Below, one piece after another: positions 21,992 to 31,321 of a stretch of 64,000 bases of DNA. The translations under genes were made by a program, and so were the position numbers. The notes beneath the pieces were generated by a model, which did no database searches, was not told the origin of the DNA, and saw only the letters and a program-made list of their open reading frames with translations. The stretch covers positions 42,634 to 106,633 of the forward strand of contig JAACJM010000263.1 of assembly GCA_013368315.1 (NCBI GenBank), given 5' to 3'. Numbering within the stretch: position 1 is the first letter of the stretch; each line of letters opens with the position of its first letter. This DNA is from Tetrapyrgos nigripes. Taxonomy: Eukaryota; Basidiomycota; Agaricomycetes; Agaricales; Campanellaceae.

Positions 21992-24900
21992 TCAATTATA
22001 AAACTGAAGTCCTAATTGTTTCCTGAACTTTTCAAACTTTACTCGATCTAGAGCTTTAGTGAGTAGATCTGCAGGGTTATTGTTTCCTTCAATGAAGAAT
22101 AACTTGACTGTCTCGTCGATGACTTTTTCTCGAACAAAATGATATCTAATATCAATGTGTTTGGTTCGCTTATCCGTGACAGGGTTTGATGCAATAAAAA
22201 TTGATCCCTGATTGTCACCGTAAATTGGAATAGCGTGGAGAGGATATTCGATTTCACTGAGAAGAGTCTTGAACCAGCAGACTTGTCGACTGCAGTCACT
22301 AAGTGCCATGTATTCAGCTTCAGTCGAAGATAGAGCAACTGTCTTTTGTTGTCTAGACGTCCAGCTAAATGGTGCTTGGGCTAATTGTAGAAAGAAGCCA
22401 GTTTGAGATTTGCGTGTTCCAGGATCTGATCCCCAATCGGAGTCTGTATAGGCTGATAAGCCTTCTCCCCCTCGACCGTTGTACACAAGAGCATATTTTC
22501 TAGTGCCAACAAGATAACGGCAAATGTCTTTCGCCTTATTGTAGTGTTCTTGTGAGGGGTTTGCAGCAAATTGCGCAAGTTTTGTGACAGCAAAGGAAAT
22601 ATCAGGACGTGTTCCTAACATTAAGTAGAGTAAGGATCCGATTATCTCCTGATAACTTTGACGAAGAGTATAATTGACAGGAGTGTTATTTGGAAGAGGA
22701 AGAGGGTGATAATTGCCAGGTAATGGGGTAGCAGCAGCTTTCGCGTTTTGCATTCCATAAGTTTCTAGGATTTTATCCAGATAAGCGCACTGGTCTAAAG
22801 AGATCTTGCTGCCTTTCCTGGTAATTCTCATCCTAAGGAATTCTTTGGCATCGCCTAGATCCCTACATTCCCATCTCTTCATAAAGTCTCCTTTGAGTCG
22901 TAAGACTAAGGTTTTGTTCGCTCCACAGAATAGAGCGTCATCCACATAGACTACGGCAATGACGATAGAATTTTCAATAAGATTTTTGTTGGCGTCATAG
23001 CGTTTGTGAATGAAGATTCCGGCGTCGGAAATGATTCGTTTAAAACCAAGTTCCGCCATGGACTTATCAAGACTTTTCCACCACGCAAGTCCTGCTTGTT
23101 TGAGTCCGTAAAGAGCACGAAGAAGCCGGACGACTTTATGCTCTTGTCCTTTTACTTTAAAGGCTTCCAGTTGTTCCATATAGATTTCTTCATCGAGTAA
23201 GCCATATAGATAGGCTGATCGGACATCGACACCGGACACGTGCCAGCCCTTAAGTGCAGCTAAAGCGAAGATTAAGCGCACAGTCTCGAATCGAACAACA
23301 GGTGAATATATTTGATCAAAGTCTATGCCTTCGACCTGTGAAAAACCTTTTGCAACGAGTCTTGCCTTTTTACGACCATCAGTTTTGATGTCGAAGACCC
23401 ATCGGTTTTTGATAACTTTCCTATCTTTAGGTCTTTCGACCAATTCATAGGTGTCGCGCTTGTGAAGAGCCTCTAATTCTTCGCGGCAAGCGACTTTCCA
23501 TTCCTCTTGCTCAGCTATAGGTAAGCGAGCAATATCTTTGAATGTCCATTCGCGAATATTACGAACATTCGGTTGATTCCCATCATTCTTCGAAGTAACT
23601 TTCTGAATAAGCAAGTGGGAATCGATGTCTCCAGGAGCAATTGCCTGCATAAGCAAGAAATTTATAGATACTCCCCCTTCACGGCATGGTTCTGCCATTT
23701 CTTCTGATTCAGGGCGTGCAGAGTCATCACTCTCGGCTTGCTGCTCCCCCTGGGGTGCGCTTCCGGATGCAGAACTAGGTCCGGGAACCTGTTGCTCTGC
23801 AGCTTGTTGACGTCGGTTGTCTCTCCGAGCGTCTCTCTCTGCTTTAGCTTTTGCTTCCGCTCTTTTATCAGCCGCGATTTGAGGTTCAAGATCGCGTTCA
23901 ACTTCTACAGGGTGTTTATCCCCGTATCGTTTAGGTACAGTACCAGTACGCTCGCTTCGACGCGTTGGTTCTGTTGGTGGCCGTCTTTGTCTAGGAGCTC
24001 TGGGCTTTCGAGGTGCCTGAGGAGGTGGTGTCTCCACTGGCAGCGGTGTTACCGTTCTTCTAGGCTCAGAGTCACTATCCGGAGACGAAGGCGGTGGATC
24101 CTGTTCAGGTTCGTCGTCACGAAGTTGATCAGGTCTCCTTGTTGAAGGGATGCGAGGAGGACGATGATAAAAATCTTCATCATCATCGTCAGGGATTGTT
24201 TGTGGTAGAGGTGTGTCATCGTCGTGTGATGACTCGATAGGTAGTTGTTTTGAATTACGAGATTGAGTTTTACATCGAGGAAAGAAGTCTTCCTCAAACA
24301 CGGCTTGCGGGGATGTAAATTCCGCATTGTTTGTACGCATGAAAAGATTTCCACGTTCTCCTGGTGCTACACCAAGATACGTCATGAGTTCTGACTTGGA
24401 AGCAAGTTTGTTCTTTCGAGTTTCCTCGGGTTTAAAGACGTAAGCTCCACAGCCAAAGACTCGTAAGTGATCAATACGTGGTTTTTCTTTTTCAAGCATT
24501 TCAAATGGAGTTATCCATTTGTGTCGTCGTAAGGGAGTACGTCGATAGACATACAATCCATGACGGACAGCATATTCCCACCAAGATTCAGGTAGACATG
24601 CTAACTTCATCATTGCTAATGCCTTATCCATTAGAGTGCGTATGAAGCGTTCCGCTCGACCATTCTGTTGATGAATGTATGGTGCACTGTTAAGGATTTT
24701 AACACCTTTTTCGAGTAACATTTCTCGATAGGTGCCTTTGATGAATTCACCACCCATATCAGACATCCACTGTTCGACTTTCGTTTTATATTGAGTTTCT
24801 ACCATCGCAAGGAACTGGCGAGTGGCAGTCAGTGGTTGTTTTTTGTCTTTAAGAAAGCGTATCCAAGCATCTGAAGTGTAATCATCAAAGAAGACGATTA

Positions 24901-27900
24901 TATACTTGTACTTGTGGTAGGATATCGTGGGGTATTCATGTAAATCCGTATGGATAATTTGGAAAGGACGAGTAGCACGTCGTTCGTTAGGAGGGTAAGC
25001 TTGTCTGGGAGTTTTGCCTTCAAGACAGCCTTTGCACAAAGGAAGTTCCTTAGGAATAATGAATTCAGGAGTGCCAAGGGTGTGTTGTCGGACATGTTTT
25101 AGAACATCACGAGAAGGATGCCCTATACGACGATGTAAAATCTCGTAGTTGATAAGATAAATCAAAAGATTGGCTTTAGAAGCGACAATTTTCGATTTGT
25201 GTGGAAGATAGTATAGCGTTTCTTCCGGTATACGCTTTGAGAAAGTCAAGAATGTTGTATTTCTTGAAATGGTGATATGATCGGAGTTACCGCGCATAAA
25301 CATGTTGTCATTTAAAAATTGACCGACAGATAAGAGTCGTTGATTTAGATCGGGAATGTAATAGACCGGATATAATTTCATAACTCTTTTACGTTGAGAG
25401 ATCAGGACTGTTCCAGATGCACGAATCTTCGTGAATCCATTGGCAGTTTTCACTGGAATTGGTTTTATATAACTCAATTCAACAAAGTCATTGATGTCGA
25501 ACGTAAAATGCGCTGATGCTCCAGAATCAAGTAACCATCCATCACTGAAGTGGATTTTGACAGTATCAGATCTCCCTTTCTTACACTTCTGGCATAGTGA
25601 GAACAGAGTGCCACAGGCACATAAATATTTATTGTTGCCGTCAGGGCTAGTGTACAGATCATTATAAATAAAAGGGGTTGTCAAACCCAGAGGAGCGGTA
25701 TGTAATAAATATATACATGAAGAACCTGCTTCCAAATTACGAGCTGCTGGGAAAAGCGCATCAGTACTTTTGTTCATAAGATCTATATTGAGATCTGACC
25801 TGAGATAACCGTTGTCCAAGCCAGAGGGTTCGGAGTCTAAGGACCAGCCATAATTATTTGCAGCATTGACGGTAACCATGACGGGGGTAGAAGGTCGTGG
25901 ACTTGGAATTCCGTACGATGAGGTGTCCTCTACGGGTGACGTAGGAAGACTCATCCCGCCGGTTGATGGCGGAGTTGACATGTACTCGAGGTCGCTGGTT
26001 TCGGATAGGCTCGGAGACATGCTCCGGAGTTCTGGCATTGAACTCGGAGTTGGAGCCCTGGAGGGTAATTCCATCCCTCCTAGTCCGATTGTTGCGTCTC
26101 GCTGCCAATCGATTAGCTCGTCGTACCTTCCATCCTCGTTTTGGAGATGAGGAGTCAGCCATTCCCATCCCGTCGAAGTCATGCCAGGTGTTGGGCTTGC
26201 AACACGGCTGGATGGCAAGGATTGAGTGGTCATGCCATTGGGAGGTGCAGGCTGTGAGCCACTTGGCATCTCGCTGCGGACTGCAGCAAGTCGTTGGACA
26301 AGAGAAAGAGTGCCACGGGTTCCCGTTGGGGCAACGGTGTTCAGCGCTGCTCTGAGTGGTTCCCCATAGATGTGAAGGGGATCCTCGGGATTCTGGAACC
26401 TTTCCCCAAGGTACATTGCGCATTCCGTCATCTCGGCAGCAGGATCCGCGGCAATCCGGTCGATAAGTGGAACAGGTGTCCGGCTGTCCTGAGAAACCTT
26501 TGCACCTGACTCCGTCGTTGTGGTACCAAACACACTTCCGAGTTCCGAAGTGTTCACCAGAGTGTCCTCGTTCCAATTGGCATCTTCTCCTTGAGTGCAT
26601 GCCATATCGGCATCTGAACCGGTCTGTGTTTCAGGATATTCACCGTTCCAACCGTTCCAGTTGCCAGCATCACCCCAACCATCAGTAGATGATTGAAGGT
26701 TGTTCCAATAGATGCGTTCCGTGAGAGAGCGTTTGGGACGAGGGGCAGGAGTAAGGGAAGTGAAGGAGGAAGGATCGGTATGAGACATGACAACATCTTC
26801 AAGAGTAGCAACAGTCTCACCAGATGGTCTCGCGCCAATGTCGCGTGCAAGGTTGATAGCTCTTTTGGTACCTGTGAAGAAGGCGTCAAAAGGCTTTTCC
26901 GTTTCCATGAAGAATGGCTTACGGGTATCAACTGCAGCAGGCGTGTCGACGACGGTGACTGTGTGCATCATGGGAGACATGTCGTCGTTGACGAGATGTG
27001 CCTGGCCCTGTCTCTTGGCCTGTTCGAACTTTCCAGCTCGACCTCCTCGACGGAAATGAGCTTTTCCCTTGCCTTTTCCCTTGCCCTTTCCCTTGTTATT
27101 TCCGTTAGAGCCGCTGGCTCCGTTAGCGCCGCTGCTGCTGCCACTAGGGCGCTGCTGCTGCTGCTGTTGGAAACTAGGATTACCGTCCTTTCGCTTGACA
27201 GCTGAAAGACGGTTGGCTGTGGCTTTCCCTTTCAAAATTCCTTGGCGAGATTCCCAGACATTGATAATCTCACTCTGAAGATCATCAAGATTTTGATTAT
27301 GAAGAGTTGAGATTGTCTGTTGGGTATTCTGGGTGATGATATAATCGTATCTGGAGGGGAGTTTCGAAATAATAAACATAACGATGAGGAAGTTGGGAAT
27401 TTTGGTCATGGAAACGGGTGGAGAGGTATCGTCGGTATCGGTAGGAATGCCGGCGGTACTAACCCTATCGAAGTGCATGCGGATAAGCTCGATCGCAGCA
27501 CCAGGATGAGCATCGTTAGGAATGGTGATGGGAGTAGCACGTTTAAAGTCGGTGTAGACAGCGGAAGCACCAGGCTTCCCATAGGTATCCTTGAGAGTGG
27601 TCCAAAGTTTCTTGGCACTTGTAATACCAAATGTCTTCTCCCGAAGAGCCTGAGAGAGACGAAGTCTGATAGACCCGATGGCCTTGTCATTCTTCTCATC
27701 CCAGTCAGCCTGTTTCTTTTGAGCCGCCGTGATAGCCTCAGCTTGAGCCGCCGCGTCTTCAGCAGATAGAGGGGAAGCAGTACTCACTTCGGCATCACTA
27801 GGGCGATCAGTGCTAAGGACGGAACTAAGTCCAGTAGCCTGCAACCAGGAGAGAAGGATGTCAGCCCAGATGTTGAAATCAACACCGGTGAAGACGGGGA

Positions 27901-27928
27901 CAGTAGTCATTAGGACGTTGGAGGACAT
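21992..27928 (-). CDS. Copia Gag-Pol polyprotein, intact (1978 aa)
   Basis: Single frame in copia order. Gag (~1-330) starts MSSNVLMTTVPVF and holds FNIWADILLSWLQATGLSSV. A Gly/Lys/Arg-rich stretch (NNKGKGKGKGKGKAHFRRGG) stands where a CCHC zinc knuckle is usual; none was seen. Protease has WLLDSGASAHF (about residue 790). The GAG-pre-integrase/integrase zinc region is HRRIGH...CKGC. The integrase core has HTDLHEY, MSDMGGEFIK and HQQNGRAERFIRTLMDKALA, giving D, D and E. Reverse transcriptase has RLVAKGFSQVEGIDFDQIYS, GVDVRSAYLYG and the active site AVVYVDDALF. RNase H has ALSSTEAEYMAL and TKHIDIRYHFVREKV. No frameshift or premature stop separates the domains, and a long Ser/Pro-rich spacer (~residues 430-720) lies between Gag and protease. 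Catalytic residues are intact. Confidence 0.96.
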   Translation of the reverse strand: MSSNVLMTTVPVFTGVDFNIWADILLSWLQATGLSSVLSTDRPSDAEVSTASPLSAEDAAAQAEAITAAQKKQADWDEKNDKAIGSIRLRLSQALREKTFGITSAKKLWTTLKDTYGKPGASAVYTDFKRATPITIPNDAHPGAAIELIRMHFDRVSTAGIPTDTDDTSPPVSMTKIPNFLIVMFIISKLPSRYDYIITQNTQQTISTLHNQNLDDLQSEIINVWESRQGILKGKATANRLSAVKRKDGNPSFQQQQQQRPSGSSSGANGASGSNGNNKGKGKGKGKGKAHFRRGGRAGKFEQAKRQGQAHLVNDDMSPMMHTVTVVDTPAAVDTRKPFFMETEKPFDAFFTGTKRAINLARDIGARPSGETVATLEDVVMSHTDPSSFTSLTPAPRPKRSLTERIYWNNLQSSTDGWGDAGNWNGWNGEYPETQTGSDADMACTQGEDANWNEDTLVNTSELGSVFGTTTTESGAKVSQDSRTPVPLIDRIAADPAAEMTECAMYLGERFQNPEDPLHIYGEPLRAALNTVAPTGTRGTLSLVQRLAAVRSEMPSGSQPAPPNGMTTQSLPSSRVASPTPGMTSTGWEWLTPHLQNEDGRYDELIDWQRDATIGLGGMELPSRAPTPSSMPELRSMSPSLSETSDLEYMSTPPSTGGMSLPTSPVEDTSSYGIPSPRPSTPVMVTVNAANNYGWSLDSEPSGLDNGYLRSDLNIDLMNKSTDALFPAARNLEAGSSCIYLLHTAPLGLTTPFIYNDLYTSPDGNNKYLCACGTLFSLCQKCKKGRSDTVKIHFSDGWLLDSGASAHFTFDINDFVELSYIKPIPVKTANGFTKIRASGTVLISQRKRVMKLYPVYYIPDLNQRLLSVGQFLNDNMFMRGNSDHITISRNTTFLTFSKRIPEETLYYLPHKSKIVASKANLLIYLINYEILHRRIGHPSRDVLKHVRQHTLGTPEFIIPKELPLCKGCLEGKTPRQAYPPNERRATRPFQIIHTDLHEYPTISYHKYKYIIVFFDDYTSDAWIRFLKDKKQPLTATRQFLAMVETQYKTKVEQWMSDMGGEFIKGTYREMLLEKGVKILNSAPYIHQQNGRAERFIRTLMDKALAMMKLACLPESWWEYAVRHGLYVYRRTPLRRHKWITPFEMLEKEKPRIDHLRVFGCGAYVFKPEETRKNKLASKSELMTYLGVAPGERGNLFMRTNNAEFTSPQAVFEEDFFPRCKTQSRNSKQLPIESSHDDDTPLPQTIPDDDDEDFYHRPPRIPSTRRPDQLRDDEPEQDPPPSSPDSDSEPRRTVTPLPVETPPPQAPRKPRAPRQRRPPTEPTRRSERTGTVPKRYGDKHPVEVERDLEPQIAADKRAEAKAKAERDARRDNRRQQAAEQQVPGPSSASGSAPQGEQQAESDDSARPESEEMAEPCREGGVSINFLLMQAIAPGDIDSHLLIQKVTSKNDGNQPNVRNIREWTFKDIARLPIAEQEEWKVACREELEALHKRDTYELVERPKDRKVIKNRWVFDIKTDGRKKARLVAKGFSQVEGIDFDQIYSPVVRFETVRLIFALAALKGWHVSGVDVRSAYLYGLLDEEIYMEQLEAFKVKGQEHKVVRLLRALYGLKQAGLAWWKSLDKSMAELGFKRIISDAGIFIHKRYDANKNLIENSIVIAVVYVDDALFCGANKTLVLRLKGDFMKRWECRDLGDAKEFLRMRITRKGSKISLDQCAYLDKILETYGMQNAKAAATPLPGNYHPLPLPNNTPVNYTLRQSYQEIIGSLLYLMLGTRPDISFAVTKLAQFAANPSQEHYNKAKDICRYLVGTRKYALVYNGRGGEGLSAYTDSDWGSDPGTRKSQTGFFLQLAQAPFSWTSRQQKTVALSSTEAEYMALSDCSRQVCWFKTLLSEIEYPLHAIPIYGDNQGSIFIASNPVTDKRTKHIDIRYHFVREKVIDETVKLFFIEGNNNPADLLTKALDRVKFEKFRKQLGLQFYN

Positions 27929-28232
27929 CTTTGATAATATCTGGGGAAGTCAACTGTCAGCATCTATCCATATGCAGAATAAGAAGGCAGCATTAAATGC
28001 GCCATGCGAAAGTGAAGAGAGGCAGCGATGAACGCGCCATGACAGTGACTACTCCCCTAGATTGTCAACAACTGCAGCTGGACATAAGTCCTGCGCTGTT
28101 GGACATATCGTCAAGCCATGAAAGGCGACGCAGGCTGCCACAAGGGCGCCAAAGGCAGCCATGAAGGCGCCATCCAAGTAGTATGCGAAGTCTATGGTTT
28201 GCAGCCATTGAAGGCGCTCCCAAGGGCCTTCG
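27929..28232 (-). other. Copia 5' leader
   Basis: Untranslated leader between the primer-binding site and the polyprotein ATG. It carries short GGCGCC/GGCAGCC-type repetitions and no frame of interest. Confidence 0.6.
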
Positions 28233-28244
28233 GGGCCCATAACC
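28233..28244 (-). promoter_or_regulatory. Primer-binding site, half-tRNA(iMet) type
   Basis: Directly after the 5' LTR the minus strand reads GGTTATGGGCCC. This is complementary to the anticodon stem-loop of eukaryotic initiator tRNA (GGGCCCAUAACC) rather than to its 3' CCA end. The same priming site is known from Drosophila copia, which uses a half-tRNA primer. Confidence 0.8.
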
Positions 28245-28613
28245 TGTCAAGCAGGCATGGTACAGCTTGTACACTACTAAACGCAGTGGCAACTACGCTA
28301 CTTACCTGGGGATAAGAGTTAGCTTGTTAGGCTTGTTAGAAGCTTGTTAGAGCGATGTGGGTTAAGTATAAAACTTGTTATTTGGAGGACTATCTACAAG
28401 TCCTTATATACCTTTTAAGAGGTACAAATACATGTAAACTAATACTAGAGTAACAATAAGATTCTATTGTACTGGATAGAACAATGCTGGTTTCGTACAC
28501 TATTGTAGTACTACACTTTATTGTCTATATAATCTTATTGTTCTATATATAACTACTACTATTGTTCTACATAGAATACGTTGATGGCTGCAACTGAATG
28601 CGCCAATTCAACA
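28245..28613 (-). repeat. 5' LTR of copia element (right)
   Basis: 369 bp and essentially identical to the left LTR. In element orientation it holds the TATA-like GGTATATAAGG and, downstream, a consensus splice donor CCCAGGTAAGT (plus strand ACTTACCTGGGG, about 28297-28308). Confidence 0.97.
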
Positions 28614-28618
28614 GTCTG
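28614..28618. repeat. Target-site duplication, right copy (GTCTG)
   Basis: Second copy of the 5 bp target duplication, abutting the TG...CA end of the right LTR. Confidence 0.95.
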
Positions 28619-29526
28619 GACAAACCAGATGTTGTTCAACCTTTCCTTCCTTCATCCCGGCGAACATACAGTGGTCGTTAAGCACAATGGCACGCGGGAT
28701 GGCATGCCCTTAACCGTTACCTCGTTCACTATTACGTCGCTTACCCAGGCAGAACGTGAAGCTCTCGCTTCGCCATCACCGTCTACCACTTCATCATCTT
28801 CCCCAGGACCGGCGACTGCTTCATCGATAAGGGACTCGGGCTCCTCACGAACTTCGACCGGTGCAATCGTTGGTGGTATTGTTGGTGGAGTGCTTTTCCT
28901 AGCACTCGTGGTTGCGTGTGTATTCTTCTGGATGAGAAGGAGACGATTACGACAGGGACGAGTACTGCAGAATCCGGAACAAGTCCATAACATGGGGATG
29001 GCGCCAAATTCAGCCATCGTTACACCGTTTAACGGACTTCATTCTCCAATTTCTCCGACTCAATCCTTCAAAACCACCGCACCCTCCTCCACCAATTCAT
29101 ATCCTCGTCGCGATGGCAAATTTTCACGAAATCAAGATGTGTCCCAAGATAATGCCAACGATATAACACCACTGGCGTCGGGTAGTGGGAATGACGAGGT
29201 AGATAGGCTCAGATTAGGGAATCTGAAGCTTCAGCAGCAGGTTGAGGTCCTTCGTCATGGGAATCCTAATGATACCGTTCAAGATCAGGAGGGTTCTTCG
29301 CAGGAAAGGAGGGGTCAAGTGGGCGAAGCTGACATGGCACGGGTGCCGAGAGTTCATGAAGATAGTGGGTGGAGGATGGGAGGACAAAACGAAGAGGATA
29401 TAGATGATGTTCCTCCTAATTACACGGAGGCGTGATGTTGGTATTTACTATTATATTACTAGAGGCTGCGTATTTTGTTACTTGTAAGTCTTACATTGTG
29501 AACATGTATCGGAGACGACGCCTCAT

Positions 29527-29644
29527 ACACCGCGGGCGGCCATTGATATTTGCAGGCATTTTTGTTGGGACTTGAATTACGAATTTTTCACACGATTTCT
29601 AGGCTGATAAAAGTCAAAGTATTTGCCGCTGAAATGCCAGCTTT
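29527..29644 (+). repeat. Left arm of a ~120 bp inverted repeat
   Basis: ACACCGCGGGCGGCC...GCCAGCTTT. It is the reverse complement of 33703-33830 with few mismatches and one ~10 bp indel. Flanks CAT (left) and CAT (right) might be a 3 bp duplication. The arms enclose the whole retroelement. Confidence 0.85.
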
Positions 29645-29648
29645 AAAT

Positions 29649-29790
29649 CTAATCGCTTGATACACTCGTCCATCTGGAATGGGTCAAGCAACTTAAACTT
29701 GCTCACGCAGAGGTTTAGCCGAGACGCGACCCCGCCAATAAACATGATGGGGCCCGAGTGGGAATTTTTGACGACAGACGCTAAGGAGTA
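29649..29790 (-). repeat. Split direct repeat B2
   Basis: CTAATCGCTTGATACACTCG...CTAAGGAGTA; repeated at 30669-30811 with two substitutions and one single-base indel. Confidence 0.9.
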
Positions 29791-30412
29791 CAGCCAGGCA
29801 TGTAACTAAGTACTATGAGAGATAATAAGAAATTGAGAGTAAACAGAAATTGAGAGTAAATAGACAATGCATGAGTGCTTCCTCCCAGTTTGTTTATGAT
29901 GTCAGGGTGAAAAACCTGGCCCCTATTCAGGCGTAACCGCACTGTGCCTATCAAGGTCTTAGCCGGGCTCAGGTAAAAACCCACGCCGCATGGGGAGTGA
30001 CCCCACCGCACCAACATCACTGAAAGATCCTGCATGTCGGGTGGGAGAAATGAGGTGGGAGAAATGAAAAAGAAATATGAGGCCATGATAATTAAGGAAT
30101 CATGATGAATGGAATGGAGTATGTCAACCTTCCCGTGAGGAGAGAAGTAAGATGATATCTGAAGGCCACATAGTTAGTGAGGGTTAGGGATAAATTGAAT
30201 AATACCTCGTGCGAGGCAAGGGCAGGTGGGAGGACCTCATGGAGGTGGTAGAGGGGTGGAGGAGCCCTCCAGTCTATCTGAGTATAGATGGAGGGAAGGA
30301 ACCTTGATCTCACCACCTTCGTCAAGGTGGATCACAGATGTGCAAGGAGGATTGGAGCCTTGTAGATGTACAAGGAAGGCAGTGTAGGTGATGGATTGGG
30401 GATGGAGGGTGG

Positions 30413-30668
30413 GTAAGAAAGAAAAAGATAGGAAAGGATAGAGAATGATCCGAGCGTCCTCGGAGTGCGAAACGACGAGAGTGAGGACGTTCAACCTCGC
30501 TGCTTGTAGATATATCGTCATGTGAAACAAGTAGCGCAGTTTGATCATTGAAACGCAATATGATACGTTCCTCCCAAAACTGCCAGAAATGAAACTCAGA
30601 GTCCATTCCGATCCATCGTCATTCCACTGCACGATTAGACTATATTAAATATATATCTTTAACCACGA
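30413..30668 (-). repeat. Split direct repeat A2
   Basis: GTAAGAAAGAAAAAGATAGG...TTAACCACGA; 256 bp, 251 identical to 33445-33700. It joins B1 directly at 30668/30669. Confidence 0.9.
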
Positions 30669-30811
30669 CTAATCGCTTGATACACTCGTCCATCTGGAAT
30701 GGGTCAAGCAACTTAAACTTGCTCACGCAGAGGTTTAGCCGAGACGCGACCCCGCCAATAAACATGACGGGGCCCGAGTGGGAATTTTTGACGACAGATG
30801 CTAAAGGAGTA
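30669..30811 (-). repeat. Split direct repeat B1
   Basis: Internal copy of 29649-29790, contiguous with A2. Confidence 0.9.
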
Positions 30812-31320
30812 GAATGGAAATGGGATGGGAGGGAGGGATAGAGGAATAAGATGGAGATAAAGCAAACCAAGATAAATAAATATCAAAATAAACATGAGGA
30901 AAGATGAAGAAAATCAAAATAAATAAATATGAGGATAGAAGGGACAATAGAAAGGAGTCAAAAAGTAGCAGGATAGATCAAAGAGATGGAGAAAGAAAAA
31001 ATGAAAAGAAAAAATCAAAGAAGTAGAAAACGAGGTTGAACAAGAAAAGATCTGAGGACAGACTCAAAGAAGGACACACGAAAAGAAGTAGAAAAAAAAA
31101 TTAACCAAGAAAAAATAAGACAGACTCAAAGAAGGACACATGAAAAGAAGTAGAAAAGAAGATTAAACAAGAAAAGATAAGACATCCATCAAAGAGATGG
31201 AGAAGGCAAATAAAAATGAAAGAAGTAGAAAAAGAGGTTGAACAAAAAAAAGACAAGACACGAAAAGAAGTAGGAAGGAAGGTTGAAAGAGAAAAGACAG
31301 AATCAAAGAAGGACACACAA
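30812..31320. repeat. Purine-rich low-complexity tract
   Basis: Plus strand is dominated by AAAAGAAGTAGAAAA- and ACTCAAAGAAGGACACA-like units repeated imperfectly several times (about 31070-31310), downstream of RNase H in element orientation. Confidence 0.8.
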
Positions 31321-31321
31321 A

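Larger units (their letters stand above)
21517..28613 (-). mobile_element. Complete Ty1/copia LTR retrotransposon
   Basis: 7.1 kb element in minus orientation. It has two 369 bp LTRs (21517-21885 and 28245-28613) differing at a single base, TG...CA termini and a 5 bp target duplication GTCTG. A primer-binding site lies next to the 5' (right) LTR and a polypurine tract next to the 3' (left) LTR. One uninterrupted polyprotein fills the interior. All structural and coding parts are present, so it is likely recently active. It sits in an exon of the host gene, in opposite orientation. Confidence 0.97.
20589..29435 (+). pseudogene. Single-pass membrane protein gene interrupted by a copia retrotransposon
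   Basis: The 5' part encodes MSEITSQIWNLADDTDSHFT, FRFNG, then after an intron GTSNFDIYASLTTTELDG and a long extracellular region with N-glycosylation sites (NSS, NRT). A second intron precedes GTAIQFYSELSGNSS, a jelly-roll/galactose-binding-like region common in Agaricomycete surface proteins. The frame is cut at 21516. It resumes at 28619 with FLHPGEHTVVVKHNG, a Ser/Thr stalk, a transmembrane helix (IVGGVLFLALVVACVFFW), a basic stop-transfer run (RRRRLRQG) and a cytoplasmic tail ending DVPPNYTEA. Frames on both sides match perfectly once the element and one GTCTG copy are discounted. The current allele can make only a secreted-type fragment that reads into the LTR and stops at 21622, without the membrane anchor. 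A decayed paralogue lies at 6085-6844. Ligand unknown. Confidence 0.88.

Noticed and set aside
26693..27205. 170-codon frame opposite copia gag
   Set aside because: Antisense shadow of the repetitive Gag coding sequence (poly-Gln and Gly-Lys codons read in reverse).
30092..30632. Minus-strand frame starting MQWNDDGSEW in repeat A2
   Set aside because: It is the copy of the repeat that begins the retroelement's long frame; only repeat DNA, no domain.
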